A stretch of 64,000 nt of DNA, from positions 116,188 through 180,187 of the forward strand of contig MKUP01000027.1 of NCBI GenBank assembly GCA_001898625.1, written 5' to 3'. The notes beneath the pieces were generated by a model, which was given only the letters and a program-made list of their open reading frames with translations, was not told the origin of the DNA and did not search any database. Within the stretch, counting starts at the first letter, position 1, and the number at the start of each line of letters is the position of its first letter. Origin of the DNA: Burkholderiales bacterium 67-32 (GTDB taxonomy: Bacteria > Pseudomonadota > Gammaproteobacteria > Burkholderiales > Burkholderiaceae_B). Shown here one piece after another: positions 1 through 9,357 of the stretch. Both the position numbers and the translations under genes were made by a program.

Positions 1-1489
<1,489 letters not shown>

Positions 1490-1696
1490 AAGGCCTCCTG
1501 GATGCATGAAGGCGCGGGGGGCCGCGCCGGTACTCGGTGTTCTGGGATTTGCAGCGAAATAATTCTGGATTACAAGGGCGTCAGGCCGCGCCGGAGCGCG
1601 GCTTGGGGCCTAACGACGAAGCGCGGAGCGGCATGGGCCGCCGCACATCCGGGCTGGTATGGATAAGCCATGTTTTCCCCCTCCCTTGCAGCGCGG

Positions 1697-1762
1697 GCAC
1701 TACATCTAGTGGTGTGTGACCGGCAAGGCACTAATTCTAGGGGGGTGCAGATTGTACGGCAA
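1697..1762 (-). promoter_or_regulatory. nrdA promoter with two NrdR-type boxes
   Basis: On the reverse strand TTGCCG (1762-1757) and TAGAAT (1739-1734) are separated by 17 bases, a good sigma70 promoter facing nrdA. Two 16-base boxes, GCACTACATCTAGTGG (1697-1712) and GCACTAATTCTAGGGG (1728-1743), resemble the known NrdR box, and their starts are 31 bases apart, close to three helical turns as in other NrdR sites. The second box covers the -10 hexamer, so repression by NrdR is expected. The transcript would have a leader of about 235 bases (1490-1727). The rest of the gap to 1959 shows only a loose inverted repeat of GTTTCACGC / GCGTGAAAC (about 1849-1907). Confidence 0.75.
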
Positions 1763-1959
1763 GTGTCAAAATGTTGCTGGCGGAGAGAATCCGGCGCTCA
1801 CATAGGTAATCCGGGCTCTATTTGTTAGACAGCTAGCAATCATGCGTGTTTCACGCGGAAAGGTGCACGAGGCAGGCGTGAAATGCGGCGTTTGCAGCGC
1901 GTGAAACAGAGCGGGTGCGGGTTGAGCCTGGGCGGGCCGGGGTTGGCGAGGGCGAGATT

Positions 1960-2535
1960 CTACAGGAGGGGCAGGGCGGTCCAGCCGGTATCGCGGCCAT
2001 ACCGGCCCCAGTCGAAGGCGGGACCGGGGTCGGTCTTGCGGCCGGGGGCGATGTGTTCGTGGCCGCGGACGGCTTGCAGGGGGTGGCGGGCGCGCAGGGC
2101 GGGGGTGAGCCAGGCCAGGGCGCGGTACTGGGCGTCGGTGAAGGGCAAGGTGTCGCAGCCTTCGAGTTCGATGCCGATGGAGAAGTCGTTGCAGCGCTCG
2201 CGGCCGGCGTAGCAGGAGACGCCGGCGTGCCAGGCCCGCTGGTCGGTGCTGGCGAACTGGACGATGACGCCGCCGCGGTCGATCAGGAAGTGGGCCGAGA
2301 CCTTCAGGCCGCGCAGGCAGTCGAACCAGGGGTGGGCGTCGCAGTCGAGGGTATTGGTGAACAGGGCCTCGACGTAGGGGCCGCCGAATTCGCCGGGCGG
2401 CAGGCTGATGTTGTGCAGGACCAGCAGCGAGACTTCCGTGCCGGCCGGCCGTTCGTCGGTGTTGGGGGAGGGGACGCGGCGCACGGCGGGGTGGTCGATC
2501 CAGCCCCGGTCGTCCAGCCGCGCGGCGGTGTTCAT
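1960..2535 (-). CDS. ampD: 1,6-anhydro-N-acetylmuramoyl-L-alanine amidase AmpD
   Basis: This cytoplasmic zinc amidase cleaves the peptide from anhydromuropeptides during peptidoglycan recycling, which in many Gram-negatives also controls AmpC beta-lactamase induction. The protein of about 191 residues has the Amidase_2 fold signatures: LLVLHNISLPPGEFGG with the first zinc histidine, the SAHFLIDRGG strand, WHAG, NDFSIGIELEG, and the second half of the zinc site in VRGHEHIAPGRKTDPGPAFDW. There is no signal peptide, as expected for AmpD rather than a periplasmic amidase. The ATG at 2535 overlaps the stop of the preceding zinc-ribbon gene as ATGA, so the two are probably translationally coupled. 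Confidence 0.93.
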   Translation of the reverse strand: MNTAARLDDRGWIDHPAVRRVPSPNTDERPAGTEVSLLVLHNISLPPGEFGGPYVEALFTNTLDCDAHPWFDCLRGLKVSAHFLIDRGGVIVQFASTDQRAWHAGVSCYAGRERCNDFSIGIELEGCDTLPFTDAQYRALAWLTPALRARHPLQAVRGHEHIAPGRKTDPGPAFDWGRYGRDTGWTALPLL

Positions 2536-2777
2536 TTGCCGGGGCCCTTCAGCGAATGGGCCAGGCTGCAATAGTTATAGCCCTTGCGCCGCACGGCTTC
2601 GGACGGCGGCAGGTGGATGCCGCAGTGGGCGCAGCGCACCATGCCGTCGGCCGGGAAGCGGCTGGCGTCGGCGCGGCGCGATTCGCGGCGGTGGCCCTTG
2701 ACGGCGCTGCGGGCGGCGATGCGGGCCACGAGCAGCGCGGCCACGATGACGAACACCCAGAAAAGTAGCTTGCCCAT
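2532..2777 (-). CDS. PP0621-type small membrane protein with a zinc ribbon
   Basis: This is an 81-residue protein. It has an N-terminal transmembrane helix (LLFWVFVIVAALLVARIAA, residues 4-22), a basic linker, and a C-terminal ribbon with two cysteine-containing knuckles: CAHCGIHLPPSE and, after a short spacer, YNYCSLAH. The layout (one helix, then a C-x2-C ... C ribbon) is that of the PP0621/YHS-like family found next to ampD in many beta- and gammaproteobacteria. No function is established. It lies 21 bases after the CcsA-like gene and overlaps ampD by four bases, so the three form one reverse-strand transcription unit. Confidence 0.75.
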   Translation of the reverse strand: MGKLLFWVFVIVAALLVARIAARSAVKGHRRESRRADASRFPADGMVRCAHCGIHLPPSEAVRRKGYNYCSLAHSLKGPGK

Positions 2778-2798
2778 GGTGGTTGGGGGTCCTGGTTT

Positions 2799-3644
2799 CT
2801 AGCGGTGCAGGATGAACTCGAGCACGAACCGGGTGCCGGTGTAGGCCAGCAGCAGGAAGGCGAAGCCCACCAGCGTCCAGCGCAGCGCGATGCGGCCGCG
2901 CCAGCCCCAGACCTGGCGGCCCAGCAGCAGCAGGCCGAAGGTCAGCCACGAGAGCAGGGTGAAGACGGTCTTGTGGTCCAGCGGCAGGGCGGTGCCGGAC
3001 AGCGACTCGGAAATGACGATGCCGCTGATGACGGCCAGGGTCAGCAGCACGAAGCCGATCCAGATCAGCCGGAACAGCAGGCGCTCGAGCACCAGCAGGG
3101 GCGGCACGGCATCGAACAGACGGGCGTAGACCCGGGCCGAATGCCGGGGCTGGGGCGGATTGCTGGCCGAGATGTCGTGCAGGCGCCGGTCGGCCGAGGC
3201 CATCAGCAGCGCGTGCAGGGCGGCGATGGTGATCATGCTGTAGGCGGCCAGCGCGATGGCCAGGTGCACCCGTAGCCAGCCGCTGTCGGCGTGGGCGATG
3301 ACGCGGCCCTCGGGAAAGACCACGGGCAGCACGGTGCCGATCACGCCCAGCGGCATCAACCAGAGCCGCAGGCCGCCGATCGCGACCCACAGGCTTTCGG
3401 CCCAGAAGACGACCAGGCCCAGCCACAGCGCGGCCGAGATGCCCAGGGCGAAGCCCAGTTTCAGATTGCCGTCCCCCAGCATGGCCTGCTGGACCGCAAG
3501 GCCGTGCACGATCAGCACCAGCGCCAGCCCCAGGCGCTCGGCGGAGCCGGTCCGGGGTTCAGGGTGCGACGAGACGGCTCGCCACGCGAGTACCGTCAAC
3601 AAGGCGTAACCGGCCGCGGCCAGTGCGTGCAATACAATTCCCAT
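2799..3644 (-). CDS. CcsA/YpjD-type cytochrome c assembly membrane protein
   Basis: This inner-membrane protein of the CcmC/CcsA/HemX superfamily has about 281 residues and eight or so hydrophobic helices. The family fingerprint includes the segment WLRVHLAIALAAYSMITIAALHALLM with a conserved histidine in a helix, and later LPLDHKTVFTLLSWLTFGLLLLG with a second conserved histidine and the W(x)WRGR that follows. Such proteins handle haem in cytochrome c biogenesis, but this YpjD-like subgroup, usually next to ffh, has no firmly assigned role. In-frame starts exist at 3671, 3650 and 3644. The last fits the first helix best, and the longest would reach to within two bases of the divergent ffh start. 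Confidence 0.85.
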   Translation of the reverse strand: MGIVLHALAAAGYALLTVLAWRAVSSHPEPRTGSAERLGLALVLIVHGLAVQQAMLGDGNLKLGFALGISAALWLGLVVFWAESLWVAIGGLRLWLMPLGVIGTVLPVVFPEGRVIAHADSGWLRVHLAIALAAYSMITIAALHALLMASADRRLHDISASNPPQPRHSARVYARLFDAVPPLLVLERLLFRLIWIGFVLLTLAVISGIVISESLSGTALPLDHKTVFTLLSWLTFGLLLLGRQVWGWRGRIALRWTLVGFAFLLLAYTGTRFVLEFILHR

Positions 3645-3673
3645 ATCCATGGAAGTGTAAGCGAATCCCATTC

Positions 3674-5092
3674 ATGCTCGATAACCTTACCGCTCGCCTG
3701 TCGCGCGTCGTCAAGACCCTGAAGGGGGAAGCGCGCCTGACCGAGGCGAATACGCAGGAAATGCTGCGCGAAGTCCGTCTGGCGCTGCTGGAAGCCGACG
3801 TGTCCCTGCCGGTCGTGCGCGAGTTCGTCGCGCGGGTCAAGGAAAAGGCGCTGGGCGAGGACGTCACGGGCAGCCTGACGCCGGGCCAGGCCCTGGTGGG
3901 GGTGGTCCACAAGGAGCTGACCGCCCTCATGGGCGGCGACCTCGGGCCCCACGCCAGCGAGCTGTCGCTGGCCCAGCAGCCGCCGGCCGTGATCCTGATG
4001 GCGGGCCTGCAGGGGTCGGGCAAGACCACCACCACCGGCAAGCTGGCCCGCTGGCTGGCCGAAGGCGGCCATGTCCAGAACGGCCGCAAGACGGGCAAGA
4101 AGAAGGTGCTGGTGGTCAGCGCCGACGTCTACCGTCCCGCCGCCATCGAACAGTTGAAGACCGTGGCCGCGCAGGCCGGCGTCGATTTCCTGCCCTCGTC
4201 CACCGACCAGGCGCCCGAGGCCATCGCTCGCAGCGCGCTCGACCATGCCCGCAAGCACCATTACGACGTGCTGATCGTCGATACGGCCGGCCGCCTGGGC
4301 ATCGACGAGGCGCTGATGAACGAGATCCGCGCGCTGCATGCCCTGCTCGACCCGATCGAGACCCTGTTCGTGGTCGACGCGATGCTGGGCCAGGACGCGG
4401 TCAACGTCGCCAAGGCCTTCAACGATGCCCTGCCGCTGACCGGCGTGGTCCTGACCAAGCTGGATGGCGATGCGCGCGGCGGCGCGGCGCTGTCGGTGCG
4501 CCACGTGACCGGCAAGCCGCTCAAGTTCGTCGGCGTGTCCGAGAAGCTGTCCGGCCTTGAGCCCTTCCATCCCGAGCGCATGGCGCAGCGGGTGCTGGGC
4601 ATGGGCGACATCCTGTCGCTGGTGGAAGAGGCGCAGCGCGCGATCGACGTGGACGAGGCGCAGAAGCTGGCCGCCAAGCTCAAGTCGGGCGACAAGTTCG
4701 ACCTGAACGATTTCCGCGCCCAGATCGCGCAGATGAAGAACCTGGGCGACATGGGCTCGTTGCTGGAGAAGCTGCCGGCGCAGTTCTCGCAGGCGGCTTC
4801 GCAAATCGACAGCAAGCAGGCCGGCAAGCAGATCCGCCGCATGGAGGGCATCCTGAACTCCATGACCGCGCTCGAGCGTGCCAAGCCCGAGCTGATCAAG
4901 GCCTCGCGCAAGCGCCGCATCGCCACCGGCGCCGGCGTGCAGGTGCAGGAGGTCAACCGCATGCTGTCGCAGTTCGAACAGATGCAGGCCATGATGAAGC
5001 AGATGAAGAAGGGCGGCATGGCCAAGATGATGCGCGCCATGGGCGGCATGAAGGCGCTGCGCGGCATGAAGGGCTTGCCTGGACTCAAGTAA
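3674..5092 (+). CDS. ffh: Signal recognition particle protein Ffh
   Basis: This is the GTPase of the signal recognition particle, which binds 4.5S RNA and targets nascent inner-membrane proteins to FtsY. The 472-residue protein shows the NG domain with G1 GLQGSGKTTTTGKLA (about residue 115), the DTAGR G3 motif and TKLDGDARGG (G4), then the M domain with RRMEGILNSMTALE and a methionine-rich tail (QMQAMMKQMKKGGMAKMMRAMGGMKALRGMKG). The ATG at 3674 is preferred over a longer in-frame extension from 3623 because MLDNLTARLSRVVKTL is the family's normal N-terminus. Confidence 0.97.
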   Translation: MLDNLTARLSRVVKTLKGEARLTEANTQEMLREVRLALLEADVSLPVVREFVARVKEKALGEDVTGSLTPGQALVGVVHKELTALMGGDLGPHASELSLAQQPPAVILMAGLQGSGKTTTTGKLARWLAEGGHVQNGRKTGKKKVLVVSADVYRPAAIEQLKTVAAQAGVDFLPSSTDQAPEAIARSALDHARKHHYDVLIVDTAGRLGIDEALMNEIRALHALLDPIETLFVVDAMLGQDAVNVAKAFNDALPLTGVVLTKLDGDARGGAALSVRHVTGKPLKFVGVSEKLSGLEPFHPERMAQRVLGMGDILSLVEEAQRAIDVDEAQKLAAKLKSGDKFDLNDFRAQIAQMKNLGDMGSLLEKLPAQFSQAASQIDSKQAGKQIRRMEGILNSMTALERAKPELIKASRKRRIATGAGVQVQEVNRMLSQFEQMQAMMKQMKKGGMAKMMRAMGGMKALRGMKGLPGLK

Positions 5093-5134
5093 AGCCCCGA
5101 CAATCGCGGTTCCGTGGTCCCGTCTCCAGGAACG

Positions 5135-6277
5135 ATGAGCGTAGCTCCGCAGCCAGGCCGTCTAGTGTGGGATGCCGCAACCGGGGCCGGCCGCCTGTCG
5201 GTCGAAGGCGACTGGACGCTGGCGGGCTTCGATGCCCTGCGCCGCGAGGTGGCCCGCTTCGATGCGGGCGGCCGGGTGCGCGCGCTGGATCTCAGCCGGC
5301 TGGGGGCACTGGATACCGCGGGCGCGTCGCTGCTGGTCGACCTGCTGGGCGCCGAGCGCCTGCCCGGGCTCCTGGCCACCGGGCCCCAGGTGGACGCCTC
5401 GCGCCGCGCGCTGCTCGACACCATCATCCGCGCCCAGGGCGCGGTCCAGCAATGCAAGCCGCCCGAGCCGCCTTCGCCGGTGGCCGAACTGCTGTGCCAT
5501 GTGGGCGAGGCCGCCGAGCAGTTCTGGAAGCACGCCGTGGGCCTGTGCGGGTTCATCGGCCTGACGCTCGAAGGCCTGGGCCGTTCGCTGTTGCGTCCGC
5601 GTTCGTGGCGGATCACGGCCACCGTCGCCCAGATCGAGCAGATCGGGCTGAACGCCGTCCCCATCGTCGCCCTGCTGACCTTCCTGGTCGGCGCCGTCGT
5701 GGCCTTCCTGGGCGCCACGGTGCTGAGGGACTTCGGCGCCACGCTGTATACGATCAACCTGGTCGGCTTCGCCTTCCTGCGCGAATTCGCGGTGCTGTTG
5801 ACCGCCATCCTGATGGCGGGCCGGACCGCCAGTGCCTTCACCGCGCAGATCGGTTCGATGAAGGCCAACGAGGAAATCGACGCCATCCGCGCGCTGGGCC
5901 TGGACCCCATCAACATGCTGGTGTTGCCGCGCGTGCTGGCCATGCTGGTGTCGCTGCCGCTTCTGACCTTCATGTCCATGCTGACCGGCATCGCGGGCGG
6001 CATGGTGGTTTGCGCCTGGAGCCTGGACATCCCGCCGTCGCTGTTCCTGTCCACGCTGCGCGAGAGCCTGGACGTGAGGCATTTCTACGTGGGCATCGCC
6101 AAGGCGCCCATCCTGGCCTTCATCATCGCGGTGATCGGCTGCCTGGAAGGCTTCAAGGTCAGCGGCAGCGCCCAGTCCGTCGGCGAGCACACCACCTCCA
6201 GCGTGGTGCAGGCGATCTTCATGGTGATCCTGATCGACGCGCTGGCGGCGCTGTTCTTCATGGAGATGGGATGGTGA
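5135..6277 (+). CDS. MlaE-type lipid ABC transporter permease with fused N-terminal STAS domain
   Basis: The 380-residue inner-membrane permease belongs to an MCE-type ABC transporter that moves lipid between the membranes. Residues 1-105 form a STAS domain (LDLSRLGALDTAGASLLVDLL), equivalent to the separate MlaB protein of E. coli. The rest is a MlaE permease with VALLTFLVGAVVAFLGA, LREFAVLLTAILMAGRTASAFTAQIGSMK, NEEIDAIRALGLDP and GCLEGFKVSGSAQSVGEHTT. The start at ATG 5135 has AGGA just upstream; a GTG at 5114 is in frame but poorly supported. It overlaps the ATPase gene by seven bases. The canonical Mla operon may lie elsewhere, so the substrate is not assigned. Confidence 0.9.
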   Translation: MSVAPQPGRLVWDAATGAGRLSVEGDWTLAGFDALRREVARFDAGGRVRALDLSRLGALDTAGASLLVDLLGAERLPGLLATGPQVDASRRALLDTIIRAQGAVQQCKPPEPPSPVAELLCHVGEAAEQFWKHAVGLCGFIGLTLEGLGRSLLRPRSWRITATVAQIEQIGLNAVPIVALLTFLVGAVVAFLGATVLRDFGATLYTINLVGFAFLREFAVLLTAILMAGRTASAFTAQIGSMKANEEIDAIRALGLDPINMLVLPRVLAMLVSLPLLTFMSMLTGIAGGMVVCAWSLDIPPSLFLSTLRESLDVRHFYVGIAKAPILAFIIAVIGCLEGFKVSGSAQSVGEHTTSSVVQAIFMVILIDALAALFFMEMGW

Positions 6278-7065
6278 CGGCCGACGAACCCATCGTGCGC
6301 GTGCGCGGGCTGGTCAACCGTTTCGGGTCCCAGACCGTGCACGAGGGGCTGGACCTGGACATCCGCCGGGGCGAGATCCTGGGCGTGGTGGGCGGCTCGG
6401 GCTCGGGCAAGTCGGTGCTGCTGCGTTCGATCGTGGGGCTGCGGCGGCCGACCGCCGGCAGTGTGCAGGTATTCGGCCAGGTACTGGACGAGCTGTCCCC
6501 CGAGATGCGCTCGCGCCAGGAGCGCCGGATGGGCGTGCTGTTCCAGCGCGGCGCGCTGTTCTCCTCGCTGTCGGTGACCGAAAACGCGGCGCTGCCGCTG
6601 ATCGAGCACGCGGGCCTGGCCCGGCCCGAGGCCGAGCGGCTGGCGCGGCTCAAGCTGGCGTTGGCGGGCCTGCCGGTCGAGGCCGGCGCCAAGTCCCCGG
6701 CCTCGCTGTCGGGCGGCATGGTCAAGCGGGCGGCGCTGGCGCGCGCCCTGGCGCTGGATCCCGACCTGCTGTTCCTGGACGAGCCCACGGCGGGGCTGGA
6801 TCCGATCGGCGCAGCCGCCTTCGACGACCTGATCCGCACCTTGCGCGATGCGCTGGGGTTGACTGTGTTCCTGGTCACGCACGATCTGGACACGCTCTAC
6901 GCCATCTGCGACCGGGTGGCGGTGCTGTCGCAGCGCAAGGTGCTGGTGGTGGACCGGCTGGAGGTGGTGGAGCGGGTCGACGATCCGTGGGTGCAGGAAT
7001 ATTTCCAGGGGCCGCGCGGACGCGCGGCGTCGCGGGCGGCCGAACGGTCGCGCAAGGAGGAGTAG
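6271..7065 (+). CDS. MlaF-type ABC transporter ATP-binding protein
   Basis: This cytoplasmic ATPase of 264 residues partners the STAS-MlaE permease. Walker A is GGSGSGKS (about residue 41-48), followed by the Q-loop LFQRGALFSSLSV, the ABC signature LSGGMVKRAALARAL, Walker B DLLFLDEPTAGLDP and the H-switch VTHDL. The LSGGM variant and QRGALF are typical of the MlaF/TTG2A group. The ATG at 6271 lies inside the end of the permease gene, so translation is coupled. The MCE protein starts on the base after its stop codon. Confidence 0.93.
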   Translation: MVTADEPIVRVRGLVNRFGSQTVHEGLDLDIRRGEILGVVGGSGSGKSVLLRSIVGLRRPTAGSVQVFGQVLDELSPEMRSRQERRMGVLFQRGALFSSLSVTENAALPLIEHAGLARPEAERLARLKLALAGLPVEAGAKSPASLSGGMVKRAALARALALDPDLLFLDEPTAGLDPIGAAAFDDLIRTLRDALGLTVFLVTHDLDTLYAICDRVAVLSQRKVLVVDRLEVVERVDDPWVQEYFQGPRGRAASRAAERSRKEE

Positions 7066-8004
7066 ATGGAAACCCGGGCGCATCATGTCGTGATCGGCCT
7101 GTTCCTCGTCATCGCGGTGACGGGAGCCCTGCTGTTCGCGCTGTGGCTGGCCAAAAGCCATTCGGACGCCAGCGTGGCGCAGTTCGACATCGTATTCAAC
7201 GAAGCGGTCAACGGGCTGTCCGAGGGCAGCGCCGTCATGTACAGCGGCATCAAGGTCGGCGACGTGGCGCGGCTGCGGCTCGACCCCGTGGACCCGCGCA
7301 AGGTGGTGGCGCGGATCCGGATCGCCAGCGACGTGCCGGTCAAGGAGGACACGGTGGCGCGCCTGCGCCTGACCGGCGTGACGGGCACCTCGGTGATCCA
7401 GCTCGGCAGCGGCACGCCGGAAAGCCCGCGCCTCCTGCCCAAGGGTGACGAGGTGCCGGTCATCGTGGCCCTGCCGTCGCCGATCACCCAGTTGCTGGCG
7501 GGCGGCGAGGACCTGATGCTGAACATCAACGAAATGGTCGCCAGCGCGCGCCAGATCATGTCGCCCCAGAATGCCCAGCAGATCAGCCGCATCCTGGAGC
7601 ACCTCGAGGAAAGCACGGCCGAGCTGGCCGCGCAGCGGGAGGGGTTTGCGAAGCTGAGCGGGCAACTGGGCGAGATCGGCCGGCAGACATCCGAGGCGCT
7701 GGCCAAGGCCAACTCGCTGATGACGCATACCGACGAATTGGTGGGCTCGCAGGGCAAGGAGACCATGCAGAGCGCCCAGCAGGCCATGAGTTCGCTGGCG
7801 CGCGCCAGCGACAGCATAGACCGGCTGGTGCAGGAGAATCGCGGCTCGCTGGGCAGCGGCGCCCAGAGCCTGAGCGAATTGGGCGGCGCGCTGCGCGAGA
7901 TGCAGGCGACGATGGCATCGCTGCGGGCCATCACCCGCCGCCTGGAGGACAATCCGGCCGATTACCTGCTGGGCCGCGAACAACCCAAGGAGTTCACCCC
8001 ATGA
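7066..8004 (+). CDS. MCE-domain periplasmic lipid-binding protein (MlaD-like)
   Basis: This is a 312-residue protein anchored by one N-terminal helix (VVIGLFLVIAVTGALLFALWLA, about residues 9-30). One MCE domain follows (roughly 38-120; VNGLSEGSAVMYSGIKVGDVARLRLD, then the VTGTSVIQLG strand). The C-terminal third is helical and rich in Ala/Gln/Ser, suited to a coiled tube or oligomer tail. MCE proteins form hexameric rings that shuttle lipid across the periplasm. The gene abuts the ATPase gene and overlaps the lipoprotein gene as ATGA, so all four genes form one operon. Confidence 0.9.
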   Translation: METRAHHVVIGLFLVIAVTGALLFALWLAKSHSDASVAQFDIVFNEAVNGLSEGSAVMYSGIKVGDVARLRLDPVDPRKVVARIRIASDVPVKEDTVARLRLTGVTGTSVIQLGSGTPESPRLLPKGDEVPVIVALPSPITQLLAGGEDLMLNINEMVASARQIMSPQNAQQISRILEHLEESTAELAAQREGFAKLSGQLGEIGRQTSEALAKANSLMTHTDELVGSQGKETMQSAQQAMSSLARASDSIDRLVQENRGSLGSGAQSLSELGGALREMQATMASLRAITRRLEDNPADYLLGREQPKEFTP

Positions 8005-8636
8005 GACGCGCGGGCGCAATCATCCGTTGGGCGGGCATGTCGCTGGCGGTGCTGGCTTCGGCGTGCACGCTGCTGCCGGAACAGAAGACGGTCGACATCT
8101 ACCGGCTGCCGGCCGCGCAGGCGGCGGCTTCTCCGGGAGGGCAGGCCCAGGCCTGGTCGCTGCGCATACGCAGCCCCCATGCCAATGCCGTGCTGGACGG
8201 CGCGCGCATCGCCGTCATCGTCCAGGGCGACCAGATCAGTACCTATGGCGGGGCGCGCTGGACCGACGCGCCGCCGACGCTGGTGCGCAGCCGCCTGGCG
8301 CAGGCCTTCAGGCTGGACGGCCGCGTGGCCTCGGTGTCGACCACCGACAGCAACGTGCGCGCGGACCTGGAGCTGGACAGCGACCTGCGTGCCTTCCAGA
8401 GCGAATACCGCGGCGCGGCGCCCTATGCGGTCGTCAGCCTGGATGCGCGCCTGATCTCGACCTCGACGCGGCGCGTAGTGGCCTCGCGTAGCTTCGAGAT
8501 CGCGCAGCCGGCCGGCGGCGTCGAGGTGCCGGCCGTGGTGTCGGCCTTCGGCCTGGCCTCCGACGCGCTGGCCGCGCAGGTGGTCCAGTGGGTGGTGGAG
8601 CAGGGCGCCGCCGTTCAGTCCAGCAAGTCGGAGTAG
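8001..8636 (+). CDS. PqiC/ABC-type transport auxiliary lipoprotein
   Basis: This 211-residue protein has a lipoprotein signal peptide ending in the lipobox LASAC (Cys about residue 24). The domain that follows is of the ABC-type transport auxiliary lipoprotein (PqiC/YmbA) kind. Recognisable parts are the early YRLPA strand, the TYGGARWTDAPPTLVRSRLAQAFR stretch and a C-terminal AFGLASDALAAQVVQWV helix. Related lipoproteins sit on the outer membrane as the last component of MCE lipid transporters. Start ATG 8001 overlaps the MCE gene stop by four bases. The 3' end overlaps the convergent 8615-9337 gene by about 22 bases. Confidence 0.87.
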   Translation: MRRAGAIIRWAGMSLAVLASACTLLPEQKTVDIYRLPAAQAAASPGGQAQAWSLRIRSPHANAVLDGARIAVIVQGDQISTYGGARWTDAPPTLVRSRLAQAFRLDGRVASVSTTDSNVRADLELDSDLRAFQSEYRGAAPYAVVSLDARLISTSTRRVVASRSFEIAQPAGGVEVPAVVSAFGLASDALAAQVVQWVVEQGAAVQSSKSE

Positions 8637-9337
8637 TCGCCCCGTTCGTAGCCCTCGGTCGCCTTCCAGGGGAGGGCGGCCGGCGCGGGCACGGCGGTGG
8701 CCGTGATCCGGTTGACCGACAGGCCGTGCGGCCCGCGGGTCTCCACGCGGCGGGCGTACTGCCCCTTCACGTCCCAGTCCACGGTGATCAGCGATTCGCC
8801 GCGCGCCAGCCGATAACGCTGTACGCCCTTGGCGGGCGCGCCGTCGGGCTGCATGCGCTTCAGGCTGGCCGGATCGACCACCCCGTAGGTGATGTCCCAG
8901 GACCCGTTGTAGCCGACGTTGCCGTAGTTGGCCTCGTCGATCTCGAGCACCTTGCGCTGCTTGCGCAGCACCATGCGCACGTCCACCTTGCCGGCGGCGT
9001 CCCGCTGCAGCCACAGGGGCGAGCCCACCGTGTCGGCGTGGGCATGGCCGGCGTGCGGCTCGGGTCCGCCCTGCTCGTGCGCTTCGTGGCCGTGTTCGTC
9101 GCTGGCGCGCAGCGTGGCGGGGAAGTCCCGCTCGATCCACACCGTTCCCGCGCGGCGCACCATCAGGTCGGCGTAGCGGCTTTCCCGCTGCACGCCATCA
9201 CGGCCGGTGGACGAGGCGTAGCGCTCGATGCGCAGGTTCAGGTCGGGCGCCGCCTGGGCCGGCTGCGCCGTCGCCTGTTGGGCGACGGCGGGGCCCAGGG
9301 GCAGCAGGGCCGCGAGGCACCAAGCCATCCGTTTCAT
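8615..9337 (-). CDS. Secreted protein with histidine-rich segment, downstream of alkaline phosphatase
   Basis: I do not recognise the family. The 240-residue protein has a clear signal peptide (MKRMAWCLAALLPLGPAVAQ) and a mature beta-rich sequence. Around residues 79-105 a run alternates His with acidic and small residues (EHGHEAHEQ, PHAGHAHAD), which looks like a metal-binding loop. The ATG at 9337 has GGGAG upstream at good spacing; a second ATG at 9358 overlaps the stop of the preceding alkaline phosphatase gene. The position directly behind a zinc enzyme suggests a link with metal supply or phosphate release, but that is inference only. Confidence 0.7.
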   Translation of the reverse strand: MKRMAWCLAALLPLGPAVAQQATAQPAQAAPDLNLRIERYASSTGRDGVQRESRYADLMVRRAGTVWIERDFPATLRASDEHGHEAHEQGGPEPHAGHAHADTVGSPLWLQRDAAGKVDVRMVLRKQRKVLEIDEANYGNVGYNGSWDITYGVVDPASLKRMQPDGAPAKGVQRYRLARGESLITVDWDVKGQYARRVETRGPHGLSVNRITATAVPAPAALPWKATEGYERGDYSDLLD

Positions 9338-9357
9338 CGCAGACTCCCGCCCGTGCA

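Noticed and set aside
4261..8019. Long reverse-strand frames opposite ffh and the MCE operon
   Set aside because: Ser/Arg- or Gln/His-rich shadow compositions with no domain, opposite well-supported genes.
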